Below, in pieces: positions 8,148 through 15,612 of a stretch of 34,465 nt of DNA; within the stretch, counting starts at the first letter, position 1; the number at the start of each line of letters is the position of its first letter. The stretch lies in assembly GCA_035575035.1 (NCBI GenBank), contig DATLYH010000106.1:1-34465 (forward strand), written 5' to 3'. The position numbers and the translations under genes were made by a program. The notes below the pieces were generated by a model that was given only the letters and a program-made list of their open reading frames with translations, was not told the DNA's origin and did no database searches. Source of the stretch: DATLYH01 sp035575035. Lineage in GTDB: Bacteria > Planctomycetota > Planctomycetia > Gemmatales > Gemmataceae.

Positions 8148-9710
8148 TCACAACGTCGGGCCGATGCTCCAGGGGGCGAACTCCTCCTCGCCGACGCCGC
8201 TCAGCTCGCTCTTGGTCTTCTTGCCGCTGGCCACCGCCAGGATCTCCTCGAAGATCTGTCGGCCAACCTCTTCCACCGGCGTCCCTTCCAGGATGACGCC
8301 GGCGTTGATGTCCATGTCGTCGATCATGTGCTGGTACATCGGCGTGTTGGTCGCCACCTTGATCGACGGCGCCGGCTTGCAGCCAAAGACCGAGCCACGC
8401 CCCGTGGTGAAGACCAAAACGTTGGCGCCGCCGGCTACAATGCCGGTCATGCTCACCGGATCGTGGCCCGGCGTGTCCATGACCACAAGACCTTTGGCCT
8501 TGACCGGCTCGGCGTAGCGAACCACATCCATCAAAGCGGTGCTCCCCCCCTTGGCGATGGCGCCGAGCGACTTCTCGTAGATGGTAGTCAGGCCTCCTTC
8601 CTTGTTGCCCGGCGACGGGTTGTTGTTGATCTCGGCACCGAAGATCCCCGTGTACCACTCCCACCACTTGATGCGCTCGATCAGTTTCTCACCGACCTCG
8701 CGGCGAATGGCCCGGCGCGTCAGCAGGTGCTCGGCGCCGTAGATCTCGGGGGTCTCGCCGAGGATGACGGTCCCTCCTTGCGCGACCAGCAGATCGGCGG
8801 CCACTCCCAGGGCCGGGTTGGCCGTCACGCCGCTGTTGCCGTCGGAGCCGCCGCAGTTGGTCCCCAAGATAAGTTTGTCGGCCGAGAGGCGGGTGCGGCG
8901 GACGTCGTTGACCCGCGGCAGCAGCTCGGCCACTGCCCGGACGCCGGCCTCGACCGTCTTGGCGATACCGCCGCATTCCTGAATGGTGAGAACAATCGGC
9001 TTCTTCTGCAAGCCGCCCAGCTGGAGCAGCCCTTGGTGCTCGATCAGGTGGACCGCCTGGCCCGTCTCGCAGCCAAGGCCGACCAGGATGTAGGCGGCGA
9101 CGTTGGGATGCTTGGCGAAGCCGGCCAGGGTGCGGTCGAGTTGGTGGTGGTCAGGGCCGTCGTACTGCATGGCGCACCCCCCCTTGTGGGTGATCGCCAC
9201 CACCCCATCGACATTGGCGTACTTTTGGAGCAGGCCGGAGACGCGCACCCGCTCGGAGATGTACTTGCTGGTGCTGGCCGAACAATTCACCGTGCTGATG
9301 AGGGCGATGTAATTGCGCGTGCCGTAGCGGAGGTGCTCGGGGCGGTCGGGGCCGCGGTCGTAGCCAAGGAAGTAGCGCGGCTCGGCCGGCGGCGGTGGCG
9401 GCGGACAATCACGGCAGAAGGCGTAGTCGCGCTCGAAGGCATCAGCCGAGACATTGTGAATATGGACATGGCTGCCAGCAGGGATGTCCTCACGGGCGAA
9501 GCCGATGATCTGGCCGTATTTATAGATCGCCTCGCCCTTGTTGATGTCGCGCAGGGCGATCTTATGTCCCAGACCGATGCGCTGGGAGAGGGTAAAGGTG
9601 CGGCCATTGTACTGGACCGCGAGCCCAGGCGGCAGATTCCGGACGGCGACCGCGATGTTGTCTTCCGGGCGGAGATGGACAGCAACCTGCGACAGTGGCA
9701 CGGCGGGCAT
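8148..9710 (-). CDS. uxaA: UxaA-family dehydratase (altronate dehydratase-like)
   Basis: The 520-residue product has the two-part architecture of UxaA/GarD enzymes, which dehydrate sugar acids to 2-keto-3-deoxy acids using Fe(II) or Mn(II). An N-terminal SAF-like domain (about 1-90) includes GHKIALRDINKGEAIYKYG and ends in HVHIHN. A Pro-rich linker CPPPPPPAEP at about 103-112 joins it to the catalytic region. That region contains the conserved motifs GCAMQYDG, GLGCETGQ, GTNCGGSDGNSG and CKPAPSIKVATNT. The N-terminal part matches altronate dehydratase better than galactarate dehydratase, but the true substrate is not set by the neighbours. No uronate pathway gene is nearby. GGAGAG lies upstream of the ATG. 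Confidence 0.9.
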   Translation of the reverse strand: MPAVPLSQVAVHLRPEDNIAVAVRNLPPGLAVQYNGRTFTLSQRIGLGHKIALRDINKGEAIYKYGQIIGFAREDIPAGSHVHIHNVSADAFERDYAFCRDCPPPPPPAEPRYFLGYDRGPDRPEHLRYGTRNYIALISTVNCSASTSKYISERVRVSGLLQKYANVDGVVAITHKGGCAMQYDGPDHHQLDRTLAGFAKHPNVAAYILVGLGCETGQAVHLIEHQGLLQLGGLQKKPIVLTIQECGGIAKTVEAGVRAVAELLPRVNDVRRTRLSADKLILGTNCGGSDGNSGVTANPALGVAADLLVAQGGTVILGETPEIYGAEHLLTRRAIRREVGEKLIERIKWWEWYTGIFGAEINNNPSPGNKEGGLTTIYEKSLGAIAKGGSTALMDVVRYAEPVKAKGLVVMDTPGHDPVSMTGIVAGGANVLVFTTGRGSVFGCKPAPSIKVATNTPMYQHMIDDMDINAGVILEGTPVEEVGRQIFEEILAVASGKKTKSELSGVGEEEFAPWSIGPTL

Positions 9711-9830
9711 GAGCAGACTCTCCGAAGAAGGACCAGAGGCTTTCCGTAACGATACCGGAGGAGAGGGATCGTTGCAAATGGCGAAGGGGTGGAAACCTGA
9801 AGCGTCTGTAACGGGCGCGATGCTACTACA

Positions 9831-9919
9831 AGCCCGAAGCGCGAGCGACAGGACGCAACGTCACCCGTCGCTAACGCTCCGGGCTCGGAAGAACCGTCGG
9901 GCTCGGAAGAACCGTCGGG
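9831..9919. repeat. Inverted repeat followed by a short direct repeat
   Basis: AGCCCGAAGCGCGAGCGACAGG (9831-9852, given here only as a position guide: first half AGCCCGAAGCG) pairs imperfectly, 18 of 22, with the arm ending CGCTCCGGGCT at 9864-9885. The segment CTCGGAAGAACCGTCGGG then occurs twice in tandem up to 9919. The unit occupies the gap between the UxaA and MFS genes. Confidence 0.65.
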
Positions 9920-9921
9920 AT

Positions 9922-11328
9922 TCAACCGGACAGCGGGCGCGGGCCATCCGGCCGCCGGTAGGTCCAGACCACCAGCAGACCGAGCACCACCAACGCCCCC
10001 GTCGCGCAGCCGAGCCCCTGAAGGCGGAGCACAGTCGGCTCCCCCAGGCGGTCGGCGGCGGGGCCGAGCAGCAAGTTGCCCAACGGTTGGGCGCCGCTAA
10101 GCACCATTGACCAGATCCCCATGATCGGCCCTCGGATGTGGTCGGCGGCGCCGAGTTGCATCACCGCCTGGCCGGTCGCCATGAACAGGATCAGCCCGTA
10201 ACCGATCACCGCGCAGCAGGCCACGGCCAAGGGTAGGCTGCGCACCTGCGACAGCAGCACCAGGGCGGACGCCGTCAGCACGGTGCCGGTGCCGATGAAG
10301 CGGCGGCTGCGGGCCAGGGTGCCGAACGAGGCGATGGTCAGGGCGGCCAGCAGGGCTCCGCCGCCGACGCCGCTGAGCAGCAGGCCATAACCGATCTTCT
10401 CCGGCCCCAACCGCTGGTCGGCCAGGAGAGGGGGCAGCCAGGAAACCAGCCCCTCCACCTCGAGATGGTGTTGGGCCAGGGCCGGTAAGAGCGAGAGCAC
10501 GGGCCAACCGAAGAACGACATCACCGCCACCATCACCAGCAGCAGCGCCAGCCGCGGCTTGCCGGCCAGGTAGCCGAAGGCCGCCCGAACGGATCCGCCC
10601 GCGCTGCCGACCTCCGGGCCGCTGCCCGGGATGACCACTTGCATCCGTGCCAGCGCCAGCAGTACTGCCAGATAGCTCAACCCATTGAGGAGGAAGCACG
10701 GTCCCGGCCCCAACAACGAGAGCAGCACCGCGCCGACGGCCGGCCCCAGCGCCCGGGCCAGGTTGAAGGTCAGCGAGTTCAGGGCGACGGCATTGAGCAG
10801 GTCGTCGCGCCCGACCATGTCGATGACGAACGATAGCCGAGCGGGGAGGTCCACGGCGTTGACCAGGCCGCTGGCCGCTGCGATCGCCACCAGGTGCCAG
10901 GGGGCGACCGTGCCGGTCAGGACCAGGCCGGCCAGCAGCAGGGCGTTGCTCATCAGCAGCGCCTGCGTGGTCATGATCAGGCGGCGGCGCGGCCAGCGCC
11001 CGGCCAGCGACCCGCCCCAGACGCCCAAAAAGCAAGTGGGAACGACTTGCAGAGCGCTGATCAGGGCCGGCCATTTTGATTCCTGGGTCAGGTTGAAGGC
11101 CAGCCACATCAGGGCGGTCGTCTGCACCCAGGAGCCGGTCAGCGAGACCAGCTGGCCGGAAAAGTAGAGTCGGTAGTTGCGGTGGCGCAGGGCGCGGAAC
11201 GTGCCCAGCCGCCGGCCAGCCGGCCGAGGGGCTACGACCGGCTGCGGGCCGGTGTCTTCCAGATACGAGGCGGGGGAAAGCGCGTCCGCGGGCGGGGCCG
11301 GCTCACCAGGCGCTCCGTTCGTGGGCAT
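9922..11328 (-). CDS. Major facilitator superfamily transporter (MFS_3/EntS-like)
   Basis: The 468-residue protein has a hydrophilic N-terminal tail of about 45 residues, then RALRHRNYRLYFSGQLVSLTGSW, the characteristic first-helix entry of the MFS_3 group (enterobactin exporter EntS and relatives). About twelve membrane helices follow, with the basic motif RWPRRRLI between helices 2 and 3. The group exports siderophores, drugs or other small molecules; substrate is unknown. A charged insertion (DQRLGPEKIGYG region) sits between helices 7 and 8. It is divergent from the SAM-riboswitch operon, whose promoter lies about 110 bp away. That alone does not link the two functionally. Confidence 0.88.
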   Translation of the reverse strand: MPTNGAPGEPAPPADALSPASYLEDTGPQPVVAPRPAGRRLGTFRALRHRNYRLYFSGQLVSLTGSWVQTTALMWLAFNLTQESKWPALISALQVVPTCFLGVWGGSLAGRWPRRRLIMTTQALLMSNALLLAGLVLTGTVAPWHLVAIAAASGLVNAVDLPARLSFVIDMVGRDDLLNAVALNSLTFNLARALGPAVGAVLLSLLGPGPCFLLNGLSYLAVLLALARMQVVIPGSGPEVGSAGGSVRAAFGYLAGKPRLALLLVMVAVMSFFGWPVLSLLPALAQHHLEVEGLVSWLPPLLADQRLGPEKIGYGLLLSGVGGGALLAALTIASFGTLARSRRFIGTGTVLTASALVLLSQVRSLPLAVACCAVIGYGLILFMATGQAVMQLGAADHIRGPIMGIWSMVLSGAQPLGNLLLGPAADRLGEPTVLRLQGLGCATGALVVLGLLVVWTYRRPDGPRPLSG

Positions 11329-11434
11329 GCGGATAGGCTAGGCAGGCAGGGGGGCGGGTCAAGAGTTTGACGCGGCCGATGGCGTGAAGACGACGCCCAA
11401 CCGCGGGAATCCGACAAAATCGCGCCGAAAGGCA

Positions 11435-11463
11435 TTGCTCCGCCCGCGCCTGGTTCTTACAAT
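11435..11463 (+). promoter_or_regulatory. Candidate promoter of the SAM-riboswitch operon
   Basis: TTGCTC (11435-11440) and TACAAT (11458-11463) are separated by exactly 17 bp and lie 23 bp before the first base of the riboswitch P1 stem. Start of transcription would fall near 11470. The position relative to the aptamer makes this more credible than the -35 match alone would. Confidence 0.5.
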
Positions 11464-11486
11464 CTCTCCTTGACAACCTGGTGAGT

Positions 11487-11676
11487 ATCTTATCCAGAGT
11501 GGCTGAGGGACGGGCCCTGTGACGCCACAGCAACCGGTCGGAAGAACGGCTGAGGGATGAAGGAGGAAGGATGAATCAAGACGCGCCCCCTTGATGCCTC
11601 CTTCCGCTTTCCTCCTTTCTCCTTCCGAAGACGCTGGTGCTAACTCCCGCCCGGTACTGCCCGGGAGAGATAAGAT
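11487..11676 (+). promoter_or_regulatory. SAM-I (S-box) riboswitch with an enlarged P3 arm
   Basis: The S-box core is visible. P1 is ATCTTATC (11487-11494) with GATAAGAT (11669-11676), 8 of 8. P2 is GTGGC (11499-11503) with GCCAC (11524-11528), enclosing the kink-turn and the AGGGACGGGCCCT segment. CAGCAACC follows, then the GGTGCTAACTCC joining region at 11636 onward. P4 is CTCCCG (11644-11649) with CGGGAG (11662-11667). The motifs TGAGGGA, CAGCAACC and GTGCTAA are those of SAM-I aptamers, which bind S-adenosylmethionine and turn down methionine and sulfur genes. P3 is much longer than the usual 20-30 nt: TCGGAAG (11538-11544) pairs with CTTCCGA (11622-11628), and a further hairpin (ATCAAG 11575-11580 with CTTGAT 11590-11595) sits inside. 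Confidence 0.93.
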
Positions 11677-11870
11677 CGTGCCTCTGCACGCCTCTTCTCT
11701 CATCTACCGCAGGAGGCCCTTGTTGGGGCCGTCCTGTCGGTCCATCCGGATGATACCCACCGTCGGAATGGCGGCTTGCCGATCGCGGAGAGCGGAGTGA
11801 AGAACGTCTCTTGCCCGCCGCCGTCGGCAATCCCCAATCCGTCACCGTAAGTCCTGGGAGGAATCTGTAC
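11677..11870 (+). promoter_or_regulatory. Riboswitch expression platform and leader
   Basis: There is no hairpin followed by a U-run, so a classic terminator is not evident. CGTGC (11677-11681) pairs with GCACG (11686-11690) directly after P1. GCCTCTT (11690-11696) can pair with AGGAGGC (11711-11717), which contains the strongest SD-like sequence of the leader. GAGAGA in the P4/P1 strand (11665-11670) could instead pair with TCTCTC (11696-11701). This hints at translational control. A short open frame from TTG 11723 to the stop at 11798-11800 (25 codons) follows that SD. All of this is inference from pairing. Confidence 0.4.
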
Positions 11871-13127
11871 GTGCGCACCGACTTTGTGCTGGGTCTGAAG
11901 TGTCGTTTATGTGGCAAGGCGTATCCCAAGCAGCCGCTCAACTTCTGTACCGAGGACTTTGGCCCTCTGGAGGTTGATTACGACTACGAGGCCATCGCCG
12001 AGACGCTGAACCGGGGGAAAATCGAAGCCCGCCCCAACACCATGTGGCGCTATCGCGAATTGCTGCCCATCGACGGCGAGCCGACCGTCGGGCCGCAGGT
12101 CGGCGGCACGCCGTTGGTTCGGGCCGACCGCCTGGCCGAGGCCCTGGGTGTGCGGCGGCTGTGGATCAAGAATGACGCGGTCAACTTCCCAACCCTTTCC
12201 TTCAAGGACCGGGTGGTATCGGTGGCGCTGAGCAAGGCGCGGGAGTTCGGCTTCCGTACCGTCGGCTGCGCCTCGACCGGCAACCTGGCGAACAGCGTGG
12301 CGGCCAACGCCGCGGCCGCCGGGCTGGAGAGCTACATCTTCGTCCCGGCCGACCTCGAGCGCTCCAAGATCCTGGGCACCAGCATCTATGGGGCCAAGCT
12401 GATCGGAGTCAACGGCACCTACGACCAGGTCAACCGCCTCTGCACTCAGATCGCCGACAAGTACGGCTGGGCCTTCGTCAACATCAACTTTCGGCCGTAC
12501 TACGCCGAGGGCTCCAAGACCGTCGGCTTCGAGATCGCCGAGGCCCTGGGCTGGCGGACGCCGCAGCACGTGGTGGTGCCGATGGCCGGCGGCAGCCTGA
12601 TTTGCAAGGTGCAGAAGGCGTTCCAGGAGTTGGCCCGGGTCGGCCTGATCGCCGACGCCTCGTGCAAAATCCACGGCGCCCAGGCGACCGGTTGCAACCC
12701 GATCAGCGCCCAGGTGAAGAATGGCTGGGAGGCGCACAAGCCGGTGCGCAAGCCGAGCACCATTGCCAAATCGCTGGCGATCGGCGACCCGGCCGACGCT
12801 TACTTCGCGGCCAACGTCATCCGCCGCTCGGGCGGCTGGGCCGAGGATGTCAGCGATCAGGAGATCGTCGAGGCGATGGTGCTGCTCGGCTACACCGAGG
12901 GGATCTTCGCCGAGACGGCTGGCGGTGTGACGGTGGCGGTGGCGCGGAAGTTGATCGAGCAGGGCCGCATTCCGCGCGACGAGGAGGTGGTGCTGTGCAT
13001 CACCGGCAACGGCCTGAAAACGCAGGACGCCGTGGCCGACTACTTGCCGCAGCCGGCCGTGATCGAGCCGTCGCTGAAGGCATTCGACGCCCTGCTGGGA
13101 GGCGCCCGCGAGCCGGCGCTGGTTTGA
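11871..13127 (+). CDS. Threonine-synthase-like PLP enzyme (fold type II)
   Basis: The 418-residue product belongs to the PALP family. An N-terminal Cys-rich segment CRLCGKAY (Cys11, Cys14, plus Cys26) may bind zinc. The PLP lysine is Lys112 in PTLSFKDR, and the phosphate-binding loop is ASTGNLANS. Canonical threonine synthases read PTGSFKDRG, so the residues flanking the lysine differ here. The segment INFRPYYAEGSKTVGFEIAE is also unlike typical ThrC. Start: GTG at 11871, with GGGAGGA at 11856-11862; an in-frame TTG at 11811 lacks an SD. It is the first gene after a SAM-I riboswitch and precedes a CysO-like carrier. I infer that it uses O-phosphohomoserine or a similar activated amino acid with carrier-bound sulfur. 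Plain threonine synthase remains the alternative. Confidence 0.82.
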   Translation: MRTDFVLGLKCRLCGKAYPKQPLNFCTEDFGPLEVDYDYEAIAETLNRGKIEARPNTMWRYRELLPIDGEPTVGPQVGGTPLVRADRLAEALGVRRLWIKNDAVNFPTLSFKDRVVSVALSKAREFGFRTVGCASTGNLANSVAANAAAAGLESYIFVPADLERSKILGTSIYGAKLIGVNGTYDQVNRLCTQIADKYGWAFVNINFRPYYAEGSKTVGFEIAEALGWRTPQHVVVPMAGGSLICKVQKAFQELARVGLIADASCKIHGAQATGCNPISAQVKNGWEAHKPVRKPSTIAKSLAIGDPADAYFAANVIRRSGGWAEDVSDQEIVEAMVLLGYTEGIFAETAGGVTVAVARKLIEQGRIPRDEEVVLCITGNGLKTQDAVADYLPQPAVIEPSLKAFDALLGGAREPALV

Positions 13128-13152
13128 GATATTGGCATGGTTTAGCCGCGAG

Positions 13153-13201
13153 CCCCCTCACCCCTACCCCTCGGAGGGGGAAAGGGGTAGGGGTGAGGGG
13201 G
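13153..13201. repeat. Perfect 18-bp inverted repeat between the first two operon genes
   Basis: CCCCCTCACCCCTACCCC (13153-13170) pairs fully with GGGGTAGGGGTGAGGGGG (13184-13201) across a 13-nt loop. The G-rich arm has four runs of G and could also form a quadruplex. It lies between the ThrC-like and carrier genes, ending 37 nt before the carrier start, and could uncouple their expression. It belongs to the CCCTCACCCC repeat family. Confidence 0.85.
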
Positions 13202-13238
13202 TGAGCGCGCCGTTCACCGAATCATCGAAGGAGCACCC

Positions 13239-13511
13239 ATGTCCGTTCGCATTCATATCCCGACGCCGATGCGTCAGCACACCGAGGGCCAGGCCGTGGT
13301 CGAGGTAAACGCCGCCACGGTCCAGGCCGCCCTGGACGAGTTGGGCCGGAAGTACCCAGCCATCGTGCAGAAGATTTTCGCCAACGGCCAGGTCCAGCGC
13401 TACGTTAACCTGTACCTGAACGACGAGGATATTCGCTACCTCGACAATCTGGCCACTCCGGTCAAGGACGGCGACGAGCTGGCCATCATCCCTGCGGTGG
13501 CCGGAGGGTGA
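13239..13511 (+). CDS. CysO-like ubiquitin-fold sulfur carrier (MoaD/ThiS family)
   Basis: The 90-residue product ends in PAVAGG, and the free C-terminal Gly-Gly is the site that becomes a thiocarboxylate in sulfur carriers. The body resembles Mycobacterium tuberculosis CysO: it shares the IPTPMRQHT-like N-terminus, VNLYLNDEDIRY and the LATPVKDGDELAIIPAVAGG ending. CysO delivers sulfur to O-phosphoserine via CysM; here the neighbouring PLP enzyme is ThrC-like. AAGGAG stands before the ATG. The downstream ThiF-type E1 is the expected activating enzyme and the cysteine desulfurase the expected sulfur source. The symbol is left blank because the physiological acceptor is uncertain. Confidence 0.92.
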   Translation: MSVRIHIPTPMRQHTEGQAVVEVNAATVQAALDELGRKYPAIVQKIFANGQVQRYVNLYLNDEDIRYLDNLATPVKDGDELAIIPAVAGG

Positions 13512-13515
13512 AGAA

Positions 13516-13566
13516 AAGGATGAAGGAGGGATGAAAGAATGAACGATTGATTCCTCCTTCATCCTT
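13516..13566. repeat. Perfect 14-bp inverted repeat between carrier and unknown gene
   Basis: AAGGATGAAGGAGG (13516-13529) pairs fully with CCTCCTTCATCCTT (13553-13566). The purine-rich arm resembles the insert in the riboswitch P3 arm (GGATGAAGGAGGAAGGATGA at 11556 onward), so both are probably copies of one repeat family. It separates the carrier stop from the next gene's SD. Confidence 0.85.
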
Positions 13567-13581
13567 GTCGGAGAGGGTGAC

Positions 13582-13923
13582 ATGATCCGCGATGTCGAAC
13601 CCCAGGTGCCGGAGGGGGCGGCGGTCTTTCCGCTGATCCCCGAGGAACTCGGCGTCCATCCGCTGCTGCTGGCCGTTCTCCATGCGGTTGTCTTCCTGGA
13701 CGGCTCGGAGCCGAACGTGGTCAACTCGGACGCAGCCCTGGAGGCGCGGGAGTACATCGCAACTTACCTCCAGCGCCTGCGCGGGCCGGAGCTGCGACGG
13801 GTGCGCGAGGACCTGGAGGCGCTGGTCAGCTATGCCCGCCAGCAGAAATGGCCGCGGGAGCAGGTCCGCTTCCTGAAGGAATTCCTCAAAGAACACGGCG
13901 TCGGAGGAGAGGACAAGGCATGA
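13582..13923 (+). CDS. Unknown 113-residue protein of the sulfur-carrier operon
   Basis: I do not recognise a family. The product appears all alpha-helical: a hydrophobic helix at about 24-40 (VHPLLLAVLHAVVFL) and a charged helical half from about 52 to 105. There is no signal peptide, no Cys and no JAMM motif (HxH...D), so it is not the metallopeptidase that releases product from the carrier in known systems. GAGAGGG precedes the ATG at 13582. Its stop overlaps the E1 start as ATGA, so the two are likely translationally coupled and may act together, for example as a partner or scaffold of the E1 or the carrier. Confidence 0.75.
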   Translation: MIRDVEPQVPEGAAVFPLIPEELGVHPLLLAVLHAVVFLDGSEPNVVNSDAALEAREYIATYLQRLRGPELRRVREDLEALVSYARQQKWPREQVRFLKEFLKEHGVGGEDKA

Positions 13924-14957
13924 AGGAAGTTTCCCTGGAACGTTATAGCCGGCAAATGCGGTTTCCCGGCATCGGCGAGGAGGGGCAGCGGCGGCTGCTG
14001 GCCAGCCACGTGACGCTGTGTGGCTGCGGCGCCTTGGGCACAGTGCTGGCCAACGCCCTGGTCCGCGCCGGCGTCGGCCACCTTCGCCTGATCGACCGCG
14101 ACTTCATCGAGACCAACAACCTTCAGCGCCAGGTCCTCTTTGACGAGCACGACGTAGCCGAGAACCTGCCCAAGGCTGAGGCTGCCGCCCGCAAGCTGGC
14201 CGCCATCAACTCGTCGGTCCATGTCGAGCCGGTGGTCACCGATATCGACCGCACTAACATCCTGGAACTGGTCGGCGACGCTGACCTGATCCTGGACGGC
14301 ACCGACAACTTTGAGGTCCGTTATTTGATTAACGACGCGGCGGTGAAGCTGGGCAAGCCGTGGGTCTACGGCGGCTGCATCGGCAGCCACGGCCAGACGA
14401 TGACCATTCTGCCGGGCGAGACGCCCTGTTTGCGCTGCGTCTTCGAGGCGGCACCGGCCCCGGGCGAGGCCGCTACCTGCGAGACAGCCGGCGTCCTGTC
14501 GCCGATTGTCAACATCGTCGCCAGCTTTCAGGCAGTAGAGGCGCTCAAGATCCTCACCGGCCGGCGCGAGCAGATCAGCCGCGACCTGATCTACATCGAT
14601 GTCTGGGAGAACGTTTACCGGCGGATCAAGATTACGCCGCTTCGGGACAAGGTCGATTGCCCCTGCTGCCGGCACCGCCGCTTCGAGTGGCTGGAGGGGG
14701 AGCACGGCACCCACACCACCAGCCTGTGTGGTCGGAACGCCGTGCAGGTGGCTCATCGCAGTGCCACCCGGCTGAACTTCGAGGAATTGGCTCGGCACCT
14801 GGAGGTCCACGGCGAGGTGAGCTACAACCGCTTCCTGCTGAAGTTCACGGTGGACGGCTACGACTTCACCGTCTTCCCTGACGGCCGGGCGATCATCAAG
14901 GGGACCAGCGACGTGGACCGGGCCCGGACGCTGTACGCCAAGTACATCGGGCATTAG
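13920..14957 (+). CDS. ThiF/MoeB/HesA-family E1-like adenylyltransferase
   Basis: The 345-residue enzyme should adenylate the C-terminal glycine of the CysO-like carrier and help convert it to a thiocarboxylate. The nucleotide-binding loop GCGALG is at 35-40, DRDFIETNNLQRQ at about 59-71, and DGTDNFEVR at 126-134. Zinc ligands are Cys170/Cys173 and Cys247/Cys250. The likely active cysteine is Cys187 in TCETAGVLSP. A C-terminal module (about 265-345) follows the E1 fold. The ATG at 13920 overlaps the previous stop (ATGA) and has GGAGGAGAGG upstream; the frame is open further upstream. The last 74 bp, encoding the final 24 residues plus stop, are duplicated at 15613 and partly at 16374. Confidence 0.92.
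   Translation: MKEVSLERYSRQMRFPGIGEEGQRRLLASHVTLCGCGALGTVLANALVRAGVGHLRLIDRDFIETNNLQRQVLFDEHDVAENLPKAEAAARKLAAINSSVHVEPVVTDIDRTNILELVGDADLILDGTDNFEVRYLINDAAVKLGKPWVYGGCIGSHGQTMTILPGETPCLRCVFEAAPAPGEAATCETAGVLSPIVNIVASFQAVEALKILTGRREQISRDLIYIDVWENVYRRIKITPLRDKVDCPCCRHRRFEWLEGEHGTHTTSLCGRNAVQVAHRSATRLNFEELARHLEVHGEVSYNRFLLKFTVDGYDFTVFPDGRAIIKGTSDVDRARTLYAKYIGH
14884..14957 (+). repeat. E1 3'-end repeat, copy 1 (within the intact gene)
   Basis: These 74 bp include the stop codon and encode residues from Gly322 to His345 of the E1 protein. They are identical at all 74 positions to 15613-15686 and differ at two positions from the 64-bp copy at 16374-16437. This copy is part of the full-length gene and is presumably the parent. 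Confidence 0.95.
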
Positions 14958-14964
14958 AGCGACG

Positions 14965-14994
14965 TTGGAGAGGCAGGGGGCGGCGTGGTACAGT
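14965..14994 (+). promoter_or_regulatory. Candidate cassette promoter before the toxin-antitoxin pair
   Basis: TTGGAG (14965-14970), an 18-bp spacer and TACAGT (14989-14994) preceded by TGG. The same arrangement and spacing occurs at 16444-16473, and the whole leader (TTGG, G-rich tract, GCGGC, TGGTA) is similar in both. It would let the cassette be expressed independently of the riboswitch. Confidence 0.45.
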
Positions 14995-15016
14995 GGGAAG
15001 AGAAAGGGGTGTGGCC

Positions 15017-15337
15017 ATGCCTGACCTGATCCTGACCGAAGAGCAGACCAAAGTAGTGACCCAGGCCTTGGGCCCAGTCACAGTGCGGGACGCAAGCGGC
15101 AATGTGCTCGGACGCATGGAGCCGAAATACACGCCGGAAATGATCGCGGAGCTGAAACGCCGAGCCGCGTCACCGGGACCGTGGTACACGGGCGAGCAGG
15201 TGCAAGCCCGGTTGCGGGCCTTGCAAGAAGAATGGGACCGTACCGGCGGATTCGACAAGGCTTACATGCTCGAGTTCTTGAAGCGCTTGAACGAGGCGGA
15301 CCCGGGCCATATGAGGCCGAAGGAACAGGCCGGATGA
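15017..15337 (+). CDS. Putative antitoxin of a type II toxin-antitoxin pair
   Basis: The 106-residue product begins MPDLILTEEQTKVVTQALGP and has a short beta-like start (VTVRDASGNVLGRM) followed by charged helices. I do not recognise a DNA-binding fold with certainty. Its stop overlaps the ATG of the ParE-like gene (ATGA), the usual arrangement for antitoxin then toxin, and its length and charge fit an antitoxin. The ATG at 15017 follows AAAGGGG; an in-frame upstream start adds eight residues. The pair sits in the cassette region between two copies of the E1 3' end. Confidence 0.65.
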   Translation: MPDLILTEEQTKVVTQALGPVTVRDASGNVLGRMEPKYTPEMIAELKRRAASPGPWYTGEQVQARLRALQEEWDRTGGFDKAYMLEFLKRLNEADPGHMRPKEQAG

Positions 15338-15588
15338 GCTACGCCGTTGACTGGGATGACGATGCCCTATTCACCCTCGCGGCGATCTGGATCGGTGCCT
15401 CTGACCGACAGGCCGTCACGGTTGCACAGGCCACCATCGACCGCGTCCTCGCTTCCAACCCGGTGGGGAATGGCACACCGGTAGGCGAAGGACTCTACGC
15501 ATTTGAAGTTCCTCCCCTGCGTGTGCTGTTCGAGGTGTGCGACCCGATTCGATCGGTGCGGGTCGTTTCCGTGGGCGAGTTGGTTTGA
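15334..15588 (+). CDS. RelE/ParE-like toxin
   Basis: The 84-residue product has the compact alpha-beta pattern of the RelE/ParE group: an N-terminal helix region with WDDDALFTLAAIW, then strands including YAFEVPPLRVLFEV and the final VRVVSVGEL. That last strand pattern is typical of RelE-fold proteins. Such toxins cleave mRNA at the ribosome or inhibit gyrase; which applies cannot be told, and catalytic residues are not certain. It overlaps the upstream gene by four bases. The tail copy of the E1 gene begins 25 bp after its stop. Confidence 0.72.
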   Translation: MSYAVDWDDDALFTLAAIWIGASDRQAVTVAQATIDRVLASNPVGNGTPVGEGLYAFEVPPLRVLFEVCDPIRSVRVVSVGELV

Positions 15589-15612
15589 AAAGTTGGGGGG
15601 GAAGAGCACCAT

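Noticed and set aside
8046..9749. Long open frame (567 codons) on the plus strand
   Set aside because: It is antisense to the UxaA-family gene, which has clear family motifs; the frame reflects high GC codon use.
13128..13238. Hairpin after the ThrC-like gene as an intrinsic terminator
   Set aside because: The stem is perfect but no T-run follows, and the next genes clearly belong to the same functional set.
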